Origin: Sulfurimonas sp.
Lineage (GTDB): Bacteria > Campylobacterota > Campylobacteria > Campylobacterales > Sulfurimonadaceae
NCBI RefSeq assembly: GCF_023229105.1
Contig: NZ_JALNZY010000088.1
Coordinates: 1-8,354 of the forward strand
Length of the DNA stretch: 8,354 nt
Direction: 5' to 3'
Each line of letters starts with the position of its first letter. Position 1 is the first letter of the stretch. Positions 1-5,774 of this stretch are shown here, in pieces. Both the position numbers and the translations under genes were made by a program. The notes below the pieces were generated by a model that ran no database searches, was not told the DNA's origin, and saw nothing but the letters and a program-made list of their open reading frames with translations.

Positions 1-1096
1 GCCCAATATCCAACTCAGGCTCGCTTCCTCTTGATGTTCTATAATACATCGGACCTGAAATCATCTTAGTTTCTTGCATTTTCTTAGAGATAATATCTGG
101 AGGAATATAGCTCGCTTCTAAAAGAATAATCCCATTCTTAAGGCTAAGCTTAGAGGCATCTTCTTGAATAATTCCTACCGTAGATGCCTTTTTATTATCT
201 TTTGCCATTATTGAGGCATATCCATTTTCATCTTGAGAAAGCGACACTTTTGCTAAAATCTCATCATTACTACAGAAAAATTTATGGTCATACGCTCTTA
301 AAATAACACCACTGCTATGTGTTACATAGTGCATAAGAGATTCAATATCACTCTCTTTTGGATTCTCTATCTGTGTGAGCCTTAACCTTACAGCAAAGGG
401 GAGTTTTAAATCTTTTAAATCAACTGCTCTATAGAGAAGATTTACATTTAATTTGTTCTCATGAGAGAGAGATAAAATTCTTCCTATTCCAACCCTTTTA
501 TCATCATACTCTTCTATCTTTTCTTCTTTTAAAGGTTTATCATAAGCTGCACATAAATCTCTTGCTATTCCGCGAATACTTAAACAATCACCACGATTAG
601 CCGTCAACTCTATCTCTATTAAATCATCGCTGAAAATAGGGTTTTCACAGACTTCTTTGCCTAAAGTGTAAGATCCGATACTGCTATCTAGCTCAATTAT
701 GCCATCATTCATATCACTAAGCCCGATCTCTTTAGCCGAACAAATCATCCCCTCTGATTCGACTCCACGGAGTTTTACAGGCTTTATTGTTATGCCGCTT
801 GGCATAACTGCACCGATTGTTGCAACAACAACATCAAGCCCTGCTCTTACATTTGAAGCTCCACATACTATCTGACGCGTACTTGAGCCGATATCAACAG
901 TACAAATATTTAATTTATCTGCATCAGGATGTTTTTCACACTCTAAAACTCTACCAAATACTATTTTTTTTGGAACCTCATACGTTGAGATACTATCTAC
1001 TTCCAAACCTATGGAGTTAAATGTTTTTACCAGTTTGTCCGTAGATATATTACTTAAATCTACCCACTCGTTTAACCAACTTCTAGTAACTATCAT
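1..1096 (-). CDS. pheT: Phenylalanyl-tRNA synthetase beta subunit (partial, N-terminal about 365 residues)
   Basis: Beta subunit of the cytoplasmic (alpha-beta)2 enzyme that charges tRNA-Phe. The frame is open from an ATG at 1096 to the left edge, so the C-terminal half (usual length about 775-800 residues) lies outside. The N-terminus MIVTRSWLNEWVDLS is typical of PheT. Residues about 40-150 form the EMAPII-like tRNA-binding OB fold (HPDADKLNIC near 56-65, CGASNV near 78-83). The B3/B4 domain starts near residue 165 with ANRGDCLSIRGIARDL and continues to the edge. The start is supported by GGAG at 1105-1108, 8 nt upstream, and by the ATGA overlap with the pheS stop, which implies translational coupling. 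Oddity: B3/B4 residues used for proofreading in E. coli appear replaced (R267 in place of the HAFD histidine; Q311 in place of a GG pair), although the conserved Glu (E327) remains. The identification is secure; the editing inference rests on an alignment from memory. Confidence 0.96.
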   Translation of the reverse strand, partial: MIVTRSWLNEWVDLSNISTDKLVKTFNSIGLEVDSISTYEVPKKIVFGRVLECEKHPDADKLNICTVDIGSSTRQIVCGASNVRAGLDVVVATIGAVMPSGITIKPVKLRGVESEGMICSAKEIGLSDMNDGIIELDSSIGSYTLGKEVCENPIFSDDLIEIELTANRGDCLSIRGIARDLCAAYDKPLKEEKIEEYDDKRVGIGRILSLSHENKLNVNLLYRAVDLKDLKLPFAVRLRLTQIENPKESDIESLMHYVTHSSGVILRAYDHKFFCSNDEILAKVSLSQDENGYASIMAKDNKKASTVGIIQEDASKLSLKNGIILLEASYIPPDIISKKMQETKMISGPMYYRTSRGSEPELDIG

Positions 1097-2100
1097 TGAA
1101 ACTGCTCCAGCAACTTAATATCTCCCTCAAAAAGTGAACGAAGATCACCTATATGATGAATAAGCATCGCAAATCTCTCGACTCCAAGTCCAAAAGCATA
1201 TCCGCTGACATTTTCATATTTTACCGCTTCAAAGACATTTGGATCTACAATTCCGCATCCAAGCACCTCAAGCCATCCTGTTTTTGAACATACTCTACAC
1301 CCTTTGCCTTTGCAAAATACACAGGAGATATCAACCTCTGCCGAGGGTTCCGTAAAAGGAAAAAAGCTAGGACGAAAGCGAACATCTACATCGCCAAACA
1401 TATACTTTAAAAAATCTTCTAGGATAAACTTTAAGTTTGCAAAAGAGACTTTGCCCTGCGCATCAACTAACAACCCTTCAACTTGATGAAACATCGGCGT
1501 ATGCGTAATATCATAATCTCTTCTAAAAACCGCACCAGGAGCTATCATGCGAATAGGCGGTTTTGTGCTCATCATTGTTCTGATTTGAACTGGAGATGTA
1601 TGTGTGCGAAGCAGCATCTCATCTTTAAAATAGAAAGTATCTTGCATATCTCGTGCCGGATGATATTTTGGAAGATTTAGTGCCTCAAAGTTGTTAAAAT
1701 CATCTTCTACCATCGTTCCAGTTTTAACTGCAAAATTCATGGATGAAAAATACTCAACTATTCTGTCCATCGTCTCCATAACAGGATGAAGCGCGCCCGA
1801 TTCTGATCTTGAGCTATACATAGAAACATCAATAGCTTCTGCTCTCATATTTGCTTCTAGCTCTAATGTTTGAAGAACTATTTTTCTCTGCGTAAGTTCA
1901 TTCATTAGCGCACTTTTGTGCGTATTTAAATCTTGTGCAATTTTTGATTTTTCTTCATCTGATGCACTCTTCATTTTGGCAAACTCTACAGCTAAAACAC
2001 CCTTTTTCCCAAACACAGCAATGCGAATCTCTTCGACTCTCTCAACATTTTGTGCCTCTTTTATTGCGTCATACCATTCTCTCAATAGACTCACCCACAC
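1093..2100 (-). CDS. pheS: Phenylalanyl-tRNA synthetase alpha subunit
   Basis: Catalytic subunit of PheRS, a class II synthetase that activates Phe and transfers it to tRNA-Phe. It has 335 residues, normal for the family. Residues 1-85 are the charged N-terminal coiled coil that binds tRNA. The catalytic core follows: a motif 1 region with MQDTFYF (152-158), motif 2 with FRRDYDITHTPMFHQVEG (192-209), and motif 3 with GLGVERFAML (304-313). A302 matches the E. coli A294 position that sets amino-acid specificity. A CxxC-x4-CxxC element (C260, C263, C268, C271) may bind zinc; this insert is common in non-E. coli PheS. The start is non-ATG: TAA lies directly upstream of GTG 2100 in frame, and the first in-frame ATG is residue 43, inside the conserved coiled coil. 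GTG 2094 is an alternative start. A GAGGG at 2113-2117 is 12 nt from GTG 2100. The stop overlaps the pheT start. Confidence 0.97.
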   Translation of the reverse strand: MWVSLLREWYDAIKEAQNVERVEEIRIAVFGKKGVLAVEFAKMKSASDEEKSKIAQDLNTHKSALMNELTQRKIVLQTLELEANMRAEAIDVSMYSSRSESGALHPVMETMDRIVEYFSSMNFAVKTGTMVEDDFNNFEALNLPKYHPARDMQDTFYFKDEMLLRTHTSPVQIRTMMSTKPPIRMIAPGAVFRRDYDITHTPMFHQVEGLLVDAQGKVSFANLKFILEDFLKYMFGDVDVRFRPSFFPFTEPSAEVDISCVFCKGKGCRVCSKTGWLEVLGCGIVDPNVFEAVKYENVSGYAFGLGVERFAMLIHHIGDLRSLFEGDIKLLEQFQ

Positions 2101-2121
2101 TTAAGGGAAATACCCTCTTAA
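2101..2121 (-). promoter_or_regulatory. Hairpin covering the pheS ribosome binding site
   Basis: In the pheS mRNA the arms UUAA-GAGGG and CCCUUAA can pair as a 7-bp stem with one or two unpaired bases and a 5-nt loop (UAUUU). The hairpin ends directly next to the GTG start codon. The only purine-rich Shine-Dalgarno candidate (GAGGG) sits in the left arm. The pairing is visible in the sequence; a role in limiting pheS translation is inference. The stem is short and contains four A-U pairs. Confidence 0.35.
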
Positions 2122-2133
2122 ATTTTTAAGTAG

Positions 2134-2139
2134 ATTATA
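2134..2139 (-). promoter_or_regulatory. Candidate -10 box for pheS-pheT
   Basis: On the minus strand this reads TATAAT, a perfect sigma-70 -10 hexamer. It would start transcription near 2127, giving a leader of about 27 nt before GTG 2100. No good -35 hexamer is visible, which is usual in Campylobacterota, where AT-rich tracts stand in for it. The short leader leaves no room for a pheM-type attenuator peptide. Confidence 0.55.
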
Positions 2140-2180
2140 GTCAAATATAATTTATATATAGCTTCATTTACTTTTTTATA

Positions 2181-2189
2181 TGTTACAAT
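2181..2189 (+). promoter_or_regulatory. Candidate extended -10 promoter for the HIT gene and mltC
   Basis: TGTTACAAT matches an extended -10 (TGnTAYAAT-like), with T/A-rich tracts upstream instead of a -35 hexamer. The predicted start near 2196 leaves a very short leader that includes the AAGGA ribosome site at 2199-2203. Its position, back to back with the pheS -10, fits a divergent promoter region. Confidence 0.5.
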
Positions 2190-2209
2190 AAATAAAAAAA
2201 GGAAAACAA

Positions 2210-2566
2210 ATGTGCATATTTTGCAAGATTGTAAACAATGAAATTCCCTCAAATGTTATATTGGAAAATAAAGATTTTATAGCATTTCACGACATAAATC
2301 CAAAGGCTCCCATACATGTGCTTGCAATCCCAAAGGTACATGTAGATAGCTTTAATGAAGTAACTCCCCTGACTATGAAAAATATGACAAAATTTATGCA
2401 AGATGTTGCAAAAGAGCTGGGCATAGATAAAAGCGGCTATAGAGTGATAACAAATGTCGGAGAAAACGGGGGGCAAGAAGTAAAGCATCTTCATTTTCAT
2501 ATAGTCGGTGGTGCGAAACTTTCATGGTCACACCTAAGTGATGCAGACCCAATGGGAAAATTTTAA
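2210..2566 (+). CDS. HIT (histidine triad) family nucleotide-binding hydrolase, HINT-like
   Basis: Small cytoplasmic HIT-superfamily protein of the HINT branch, which hydrolyses nucleoside phosphoramidates and related AMP adducts; the physiological substrate is unknown for most members. The 118-residue length is typical. The histidine triad HLHFHIVGG spans residues 93-101 (H93, H95, H97). The family start pattern CIFCKIVNNEIPS is present with C2 and C5, which bind zinc together with histidines in some members. The HDINPKAPIHVLAIPK segment (27-42) is the other family hallmark. ATG 2210 is preceded by AAGGA at 2199-2203 with suitable spacing. The gene is divergent from pheS; I recall the same neighbourhood in Campylobacter jejuni. 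The downstream mltC begins after the TAA and two further codons in the same frame, so the pair is probably co-transcribed. The family call is firm; the substrate is not known. Confidence 0.94.
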   Translation: MCIFCKIVNNEIPSNVILENKDFIAFHDINPKAPIHVLAIPKVHVDSFNEVTPLTMKNMTKFMQDVAKELGIDKSGYRVITNVGENGGQEVKHLHFHIVGGAKLSWSHLSDADPMGKF

Positions 2567-2572
2567 AATAAT

Positions 2573-3757
2573 ATGCCCGCTAAAATCTTAACTTCTCTGT
2601 TTTTATCTTCGCTACTTTTAGCACAAAATGCAACTGATTTTAAAAACAGCCAAGAGAAGGCTTTTAAGGCTCAAAAAGATCAATTTGACGCCTATAAGCA
2701 AAATATCGAAGATGCATTTAAATCCTACCAAGATGCCATAGAAAAAGAGTATGCCGACTATGAACAAGAGATAAGCAGCTACTGGGAAGAGCCTTTAATG
2801 TCAAGCAAAAAGAGGTGGGTAGCCTACACTAAAGACAAAAAAACAAGAACGAATATTGATTTTGAAAAAGAGATGATTATTGTTGAGACTATAGCCTCCT
2901 CTGAAAAAGAGGCTAAGGAGAAACTTAAAAAAGCTCTTGCTAACGTTGTTACAATAGATACGAAAAAAGCGCAGGAGAGTGATCCTCTTGAGCAGAGATT
3001 GGCACAAATCAAAAAACCGGTTTTTGTTGCAGATGCACAAGTTGAAGCAGAACCGATTCTCTCAACTGTTATATTTGAGAAAGCCCCCTCAAAAGATACT
3101 CTTATAACTTATGTAGAGCAAAATGTTCAAGATAAAAATATACAAAGTGTGGATTCAAAAAAAGTAAATAGTACAAAAGTGTACACGCTTAATATATCTA
3201 TGCCCCCTGATGCCATGCTTAAGAGATCTCAAGTCTATAAAGAGGAGATACAAACGCAAGCATCAAGGCAAAAGGTGCCTGCCTCGCTTGTATTTGCCAT
3301 TATGCACTCTGAGAGCAGTTTCAATCCAAGAGCAAAATCCCATGTTCCCGCATACGGTTTAATGCAAATCGTTCCAAAAACAGCAGGTATCGACAGCTAC
3401 AACTTCTTATATAAAGAGAAAAAACTAGTCTCTGGAAACTATCTATATAACAGTAAAAACAACATAACGATGGGAAGCGCCTACTTACATATACTTTACT
3501 ATAATTATCTAAGTAAAATAACAAATCCCCAAAGCCGCCTATACTGCACGATAGCCGCATATAACACGGGAGCGGGCAATGTAGCATGGGCGTTTACTAA
3601 AACGAACAGTGTACATAAAGCTACTTTGCTTATTAATGATTTATCGCCGGATGAAGTTTACAACACCTTGCTTAGAGATTTAAAGTACGAGGAGCCGAAA
3701 AAATACCTCAAAAACGTATCACAAAGAGTGCTCTCTTATGAAAAAGTTTACGGGTAA
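2573..3757 (+). CDS. mltC: MltC-type lytic murein transglycosylase
   Basis: Periplasmic enzyme predicted to cleave peptidoglycan glycan strands, forming 1,6-anhydro-MurNAc ends. Residues 1-17 look like a signal peptide (hydrophobic LTSLFLSSLLLA). There is no lipobox cysteine, so unlike E. coli MltC it is probably not a lipoprotein. Residues 23-72 are a charged, aromatic-rich helical region with an 11-residue repeat. Residues about 85-210 match the MltC N-terminal domain (INFD...ETIAG in E. coli; here NIDFEKEMIIVETIAS). The C-terminal SLT domain (about 220-394) has the catalytic Glu E247 in SESSFNP, GLMQIVP (262-268) and AAYNTGAGN (328-336). The start ATG 2573 lies 6 bp after the HIT stop. No strong Shine-Dalgarno is seen (GGGA is about 16 nt away), so translation may depend on coupling or reinitiation. 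The family call is firm; the mltC symbol is by resemblance. Confidence 0.92.
   Translation: MPAKILTSLFLSSLLLAQNATDFKNSQEKAFKAQKDQFDAYKQNIEDAFKSYQDAIEKEYADYEQEISSYWEEPLMSSKKRWVAYTKDKKTRTNIDFEKEMIIVETIASSEKEAKEKLKKALANVVTIDTKKAQESDPLEQRLAQIKKPVFVADAQVEAEPILSTVIFEKAPSKDTLITYVEQNVQDKNIQSVDSKKVNSTKVYTLNISMPPDAMLKRSQVYKEEIQTQASRQKVPASLVFAIMHSESSFNPRAKSHVPAYGLMQIVPKTAGIDSYNFLYKEKKLVSGNYLYNSKNNITMGSAYLHILYYNYLSKITNPQSRLYCTIAAYNTGAGNVAWAFTKTNSVHKATLLINDLSPDEVYNTLLRDLKYEEPKKYLKNVSQRVLSYEKVYG
2684..2782 (+). repeat. Three tandem 11-residue repeats in MltC
   Basis: Residues 38-48 (FDAYKQNIEDA), 49-59 (FKSYQDAIEKE) and 60-70 (YADYEQEISSY) share the pattern [F/Y]-x-x-Y-x-x-x-I-x-x-x with no gaps. Aromatic residues fall at 38/41, 49/52 and 60/63, and isoleucine at 45, 56 and 67. 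An 11-residue period is the signature of a hendecad (slightly right-handed) coiled coil. The repeat is read directly from the protein; the fold is inferred. The DNA of the three units is not closely similar, so this is a protein-level repeat. Confidence 0.7.
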
Positions 3758-3758
3758 T

Positions 3759-4223
3759 TTATGAGGGGCAACTCTCTATCTCTCCCATATCTATCCCGCT
3801 TCCGCCGCCAGAAATCATCTTCTCATTCTTTTTAATCTTTGTTCCGTTATGGGTAATGGAGTATGAGATTACAACCGAATCTCTGATGGTGTTAATAGTA
3901 GAGCAGTATGTCTCAAGTGATGCCATAACCCAGCGAGCCGCCATTATATCATCGCCATCAGAGTTAAACTTGTAATCTAGATGCAGAGTGTTGAACTTTC
4001 TTGGATGATCCTCATTTCTTTCTACATCGCCATCTACAACTAAATTCGTAACTGTTTTGTCTTGATTTTTAGGTAACAAAACAATATCTGATGCGCTGCA
4101 TGTGATAATTCCCGCTAAAAAATACTCAACAGGTGATATCTGCGGACAGTCGATTATAAAACTGCTCTTTTGTGTTTTGGCTTCAAATCTCATACCATTT
4201 TTGTGCGATACTGATACTTTCAT
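3759..4223 (-). CDS. OsmC/YhfA-type thiol peroxidase-like protein
   Basis: OsmC-superfamily protein of 154 residues, most like the YhfA branch. OsmC and Ohr members reduce organic hydroperoxides through two conserved cysteines; the activity of YhfA itself is not established. Both cysteines are present: C42 in the helix PVEYFLAGIITCSASDIV and C107 in ETYCSTI. The ERNEDHPRKF segment (68-77) matches the E. coli YhfA region SERREEAPRLF. Oddity: the protein runs about 28 residues beyond the usual YhfA end, with a glycine-rich stretch (GGGSG, 139-143) and a near-terminal C152. The start ATG 4223 has an excellent Shine-Dalgarno, AAGGAG (4230-4235), 6 nt upstream. It lies 80 bp downstream of argH on the same strand. 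Its stop is one base from the mltC stop. Cytoplasmic; no signal peptide. Confidence 0.88.
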   Translation of the reverse strand: MKVSVSHKNGMRFEAKTQKSSFIIDCPQISPVEYFLAGIITCSASDIVLLPKNQDKTVTNLVVDGDVERNEDHPRKFNTLHLDYKFNSDGDDIMAARWVMASLETYCSTINTIRDSVVISYSITHNGTKIKKNEKMISGGGSGIDMGEIESCPS

Positions 4224-4257
4224 CTACTTCTCCTTAATTTTACTTCATAAAACTTTA

Positions 4258-4263
4258 TCTATA
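4258..4263 (-). promoter_or_regulatory. Weak candidate -10 box for the OsmC-type gene
   Basis: On the minus strand this reads TATAGA (within GTTATAGAT) and would start transcription near 4251, giving a leader of about 27 nt that holds the strong AAGGAG site. It matches the consensus at only 4 of 6 positions and no -35 is clear. The gene may instead be transcribed from argH. Confidence 0.3.
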
Positions 4264-4289
4264 ACGATATCAAAATATGGTTACTAAAG

Positions 4290-4307
4290 CTAAGCCCAAA
4301 AGGCTAG
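4290..4307. terminator. Small hairpin at the argH 3' end, possible weak terminator
   Basis: CTAAGCC and GGCTAG pair as a 6-bp stem with one bulged A around a 5-nt loop. It overlaps the argH stop codon. On the plus strand it is followed by ATTTTT, giving a terminator-like shape for transcripts running on from mltC. On the minus strand (the argH direction) only CTTTAG follows, so termination of argH there would be inefficient. The stem is short, so this is tentative. Confidence 0.28.
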
Positions 4308-5683
4308 ATTTTTAAAAAATCTCTAAAATAAGCCAACTGTTCCAGTGTTCTTTTTGTAGAAGTTCCGCCTGCAGAAGTTCTGGCATTCATAGAGTTCTCA
4401 ATCGATAAAAACTCCAAAACATCCTCGCTAATTCTGCTATCTATCTCTTGGAGATATTTCAACTCAATATCGCTTAAATCAATCTTTAGCTCCTCACTCT
4501 TAGCTACCGCTTTTCCTGTAATAAAGTGCGCTTCTCTAAAAGGAATATTGCATTTTTGCACTAAATAATCAGCTAAATCCGTAGCGCTTAGATGCCCGAT
4601 TTTACAAGCATTGCTCATGTAGTTAGCTTTTACCTGCATGGTTTTGATTGCCTCTTTTAGTATCTCCAAAGAGATTAGCGCAGTTTCTACCGCATCAAAA
4701 ACACCCTCTTTATCCTCTTGCGTATCTTTGTTATAAGCAAGCGGGAGAGCTTTCATAACGGTTAAAAGACCCATTAGTGAGCCATAAACCCTTCCTGTTT
4801 TACCGCGAAGAAGTTCAGGTACATCAGGATTTTTCTTTTGCGGCATTATTGAGGAGCCTGTTGAATACTCATCGCTGAGTTCAATAAATCTAAACTCATA
4901 GCTAGACCACATAACAAGCTCCTCGCTAAGACGAGAAATATGCATCATCATAGTAGAGATATTGAACAAAATCTCCAACGCAAAGTCTCTATCACTTACC
5001 GTGTCTAGGCAGTTTATACTTACACTGTTAAAGCCTAAAAGCTCTGCTGTCATCTCTCTGTCTATATTATGCGGAGTTCCGGCTAGTGCAGCACAACCAA
5101 GAGGGGAGACGCTGTTTCTCTCATGGGAGCTTTCAAACCTCTTTATATCTCTTGTAAACATAGCCAGATATGCACTTAAATGAAAAGCAAAATTGATAGG
5201 TTGCGCATGTTGAAGATGCGTCATTCCGGGCATAAGAGTATCCGTATGCTTAGATGCAACAACTAGCACTTCACTCATTAAAAGCTTTAGCGCAGCTACT
5301 ATCTCTAGATTTTTACGAAGAACATAACGACGAAAATCTACGGCAATCTGATCATTTCTGCTTCTTGCGGTATGAAGTTTTTTTCCGGTATCACCGATAA
5401 TTGCCGTTAAACGCTTCTCAATCCCCATGTGAAGATCCTCATCTGAGATTTTCCACTCAAATGTACCGGATTCTATCTCCTCTTTAACCTGAGAGAGTCC
5501 TTGTCTGATTTGTGCAAGCTCCTCATCACTTAAAATGCCCTGCTTTGCCAACATGGCAGCATGTGCAAGGGAGCCTTCAATATCTTCACGATAGAGTTTT
5601 CTATCAAACATGATGGAGGCGTTAAACTGATCTAAAAGATTTGATGCGCCTGCAGAAAAACGACCTGACCACATTTTTTCCAT
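4304..5683 (-). CDS. argH: Argininosuccinate lyase
   Basis: Cytoplasmic homotetrameric enzyme of the fumarase/aspartase superfamily. It splits argininosuccinate into arginine and fumarate, the last step of arginine synthesis. The length, 459 residues, is standard. Key motifs: WSGRFS at the N-terminus (5-10), HTARSRNDQIA (104-114), the THLQHAQP histidine region (155-162), and the superfamily signature GSSIMPQKKNPDVPELLRGK (276-295) with the catalytic-loop serines 277/278. ATG 5683 is preceded by AAAGGA about 10 nt upstream. ATG 5674 (M4) is an alternative but would cut a conserved-looking start. The 91 bp to ubiD upstream contain only poor promoter candidates and no terminator, so transcription may continue from hemC-ubiD. 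There is no obvious ARG-box-like operator. No key residue is missing. Confidence 0.97.
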   Translation of the reverse strand: MEKMWSGRFSAGASNLLDQFNASIMFDRKLYREDIEGSLAHAAMLAKQGILSDEELAQIRQGLSQVKEEIESGTFEWKISDEDLHMGIEKRLTAIIGDTGKKLHTARSRNDQIAVDFRRYVLRKNLEIVAALKLLMSEVLVVASKHTDTLMPGMTHLQHAQPINFAFHLSAYLAMFTRDIKRFESSHERNSVSPLGCAALAGTPHNIDREMTAELLGFNSVSINCLDTVSDRDFALEILFNISTMMMHISRLSEELVMWSSYEFRFIELSDEYSTGSSIMPQKKNPDVPELLRGKTGRVYGSLMGLLTVMKALPLAYNKDTQEDKEGVFDAVETALISLEILKEAIKTMQVKANYMSNACKIGHLSATDLADYLVQKCNIPFREAHFITGKAVAKSEELKIDLSDIELKYLQEIDSRISEDVLEFLSIENSMNARTSAGGTSTKRTLEQLAYFRDFLKI

Positions 5684-5774
5684 AATAACTATTTCCTTTA
5701 TTTTTTAAAAACTTAATGCTAAAACAAGCTATAAGATTTCATCTCTGTGATATTTTTTAAACAAGATGCAGTAA

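Noticed and set aside
817..1020. Open frame on the plus strand opposite pheT (67 codons)
   Set aside because: Its His/Leu/Tyr-rich composition reflects reading opposite the tRNA-binding domain; there is no convincing ribosome site or promoter.
1255..1330. CxxC/CxxC cluster in PheS as an unusual zinc insertion
   Set aside because: A similar C-x2-C-x4-C-x2-C segment is common in PheS of many bacteria outside the E. coli group, so it is noted but not reported as novel.
2101..2121. Inverted repeat between pheS and the HIT gene as a transcription terminator
   Set aside because: No gene ends here on either strand and no T tract follows; a role in the pheS leader fits better.
3321..3587. Open frame antisense to mltC (88 codons)
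   Set aside because: It lies wholly opposite the conserved SLT domain, has Cys/Arg-rich, low-plausibility protein sequence and no domain; it is a shadow frame.
5684..5774. Promoter or terminator between ubiD and argH
   Set aside because: The best -10-like strings (TAGCAT, TATAGC on the minus strand) are poor and no stable hairpin with a T tract was found, so nothing is annotated.
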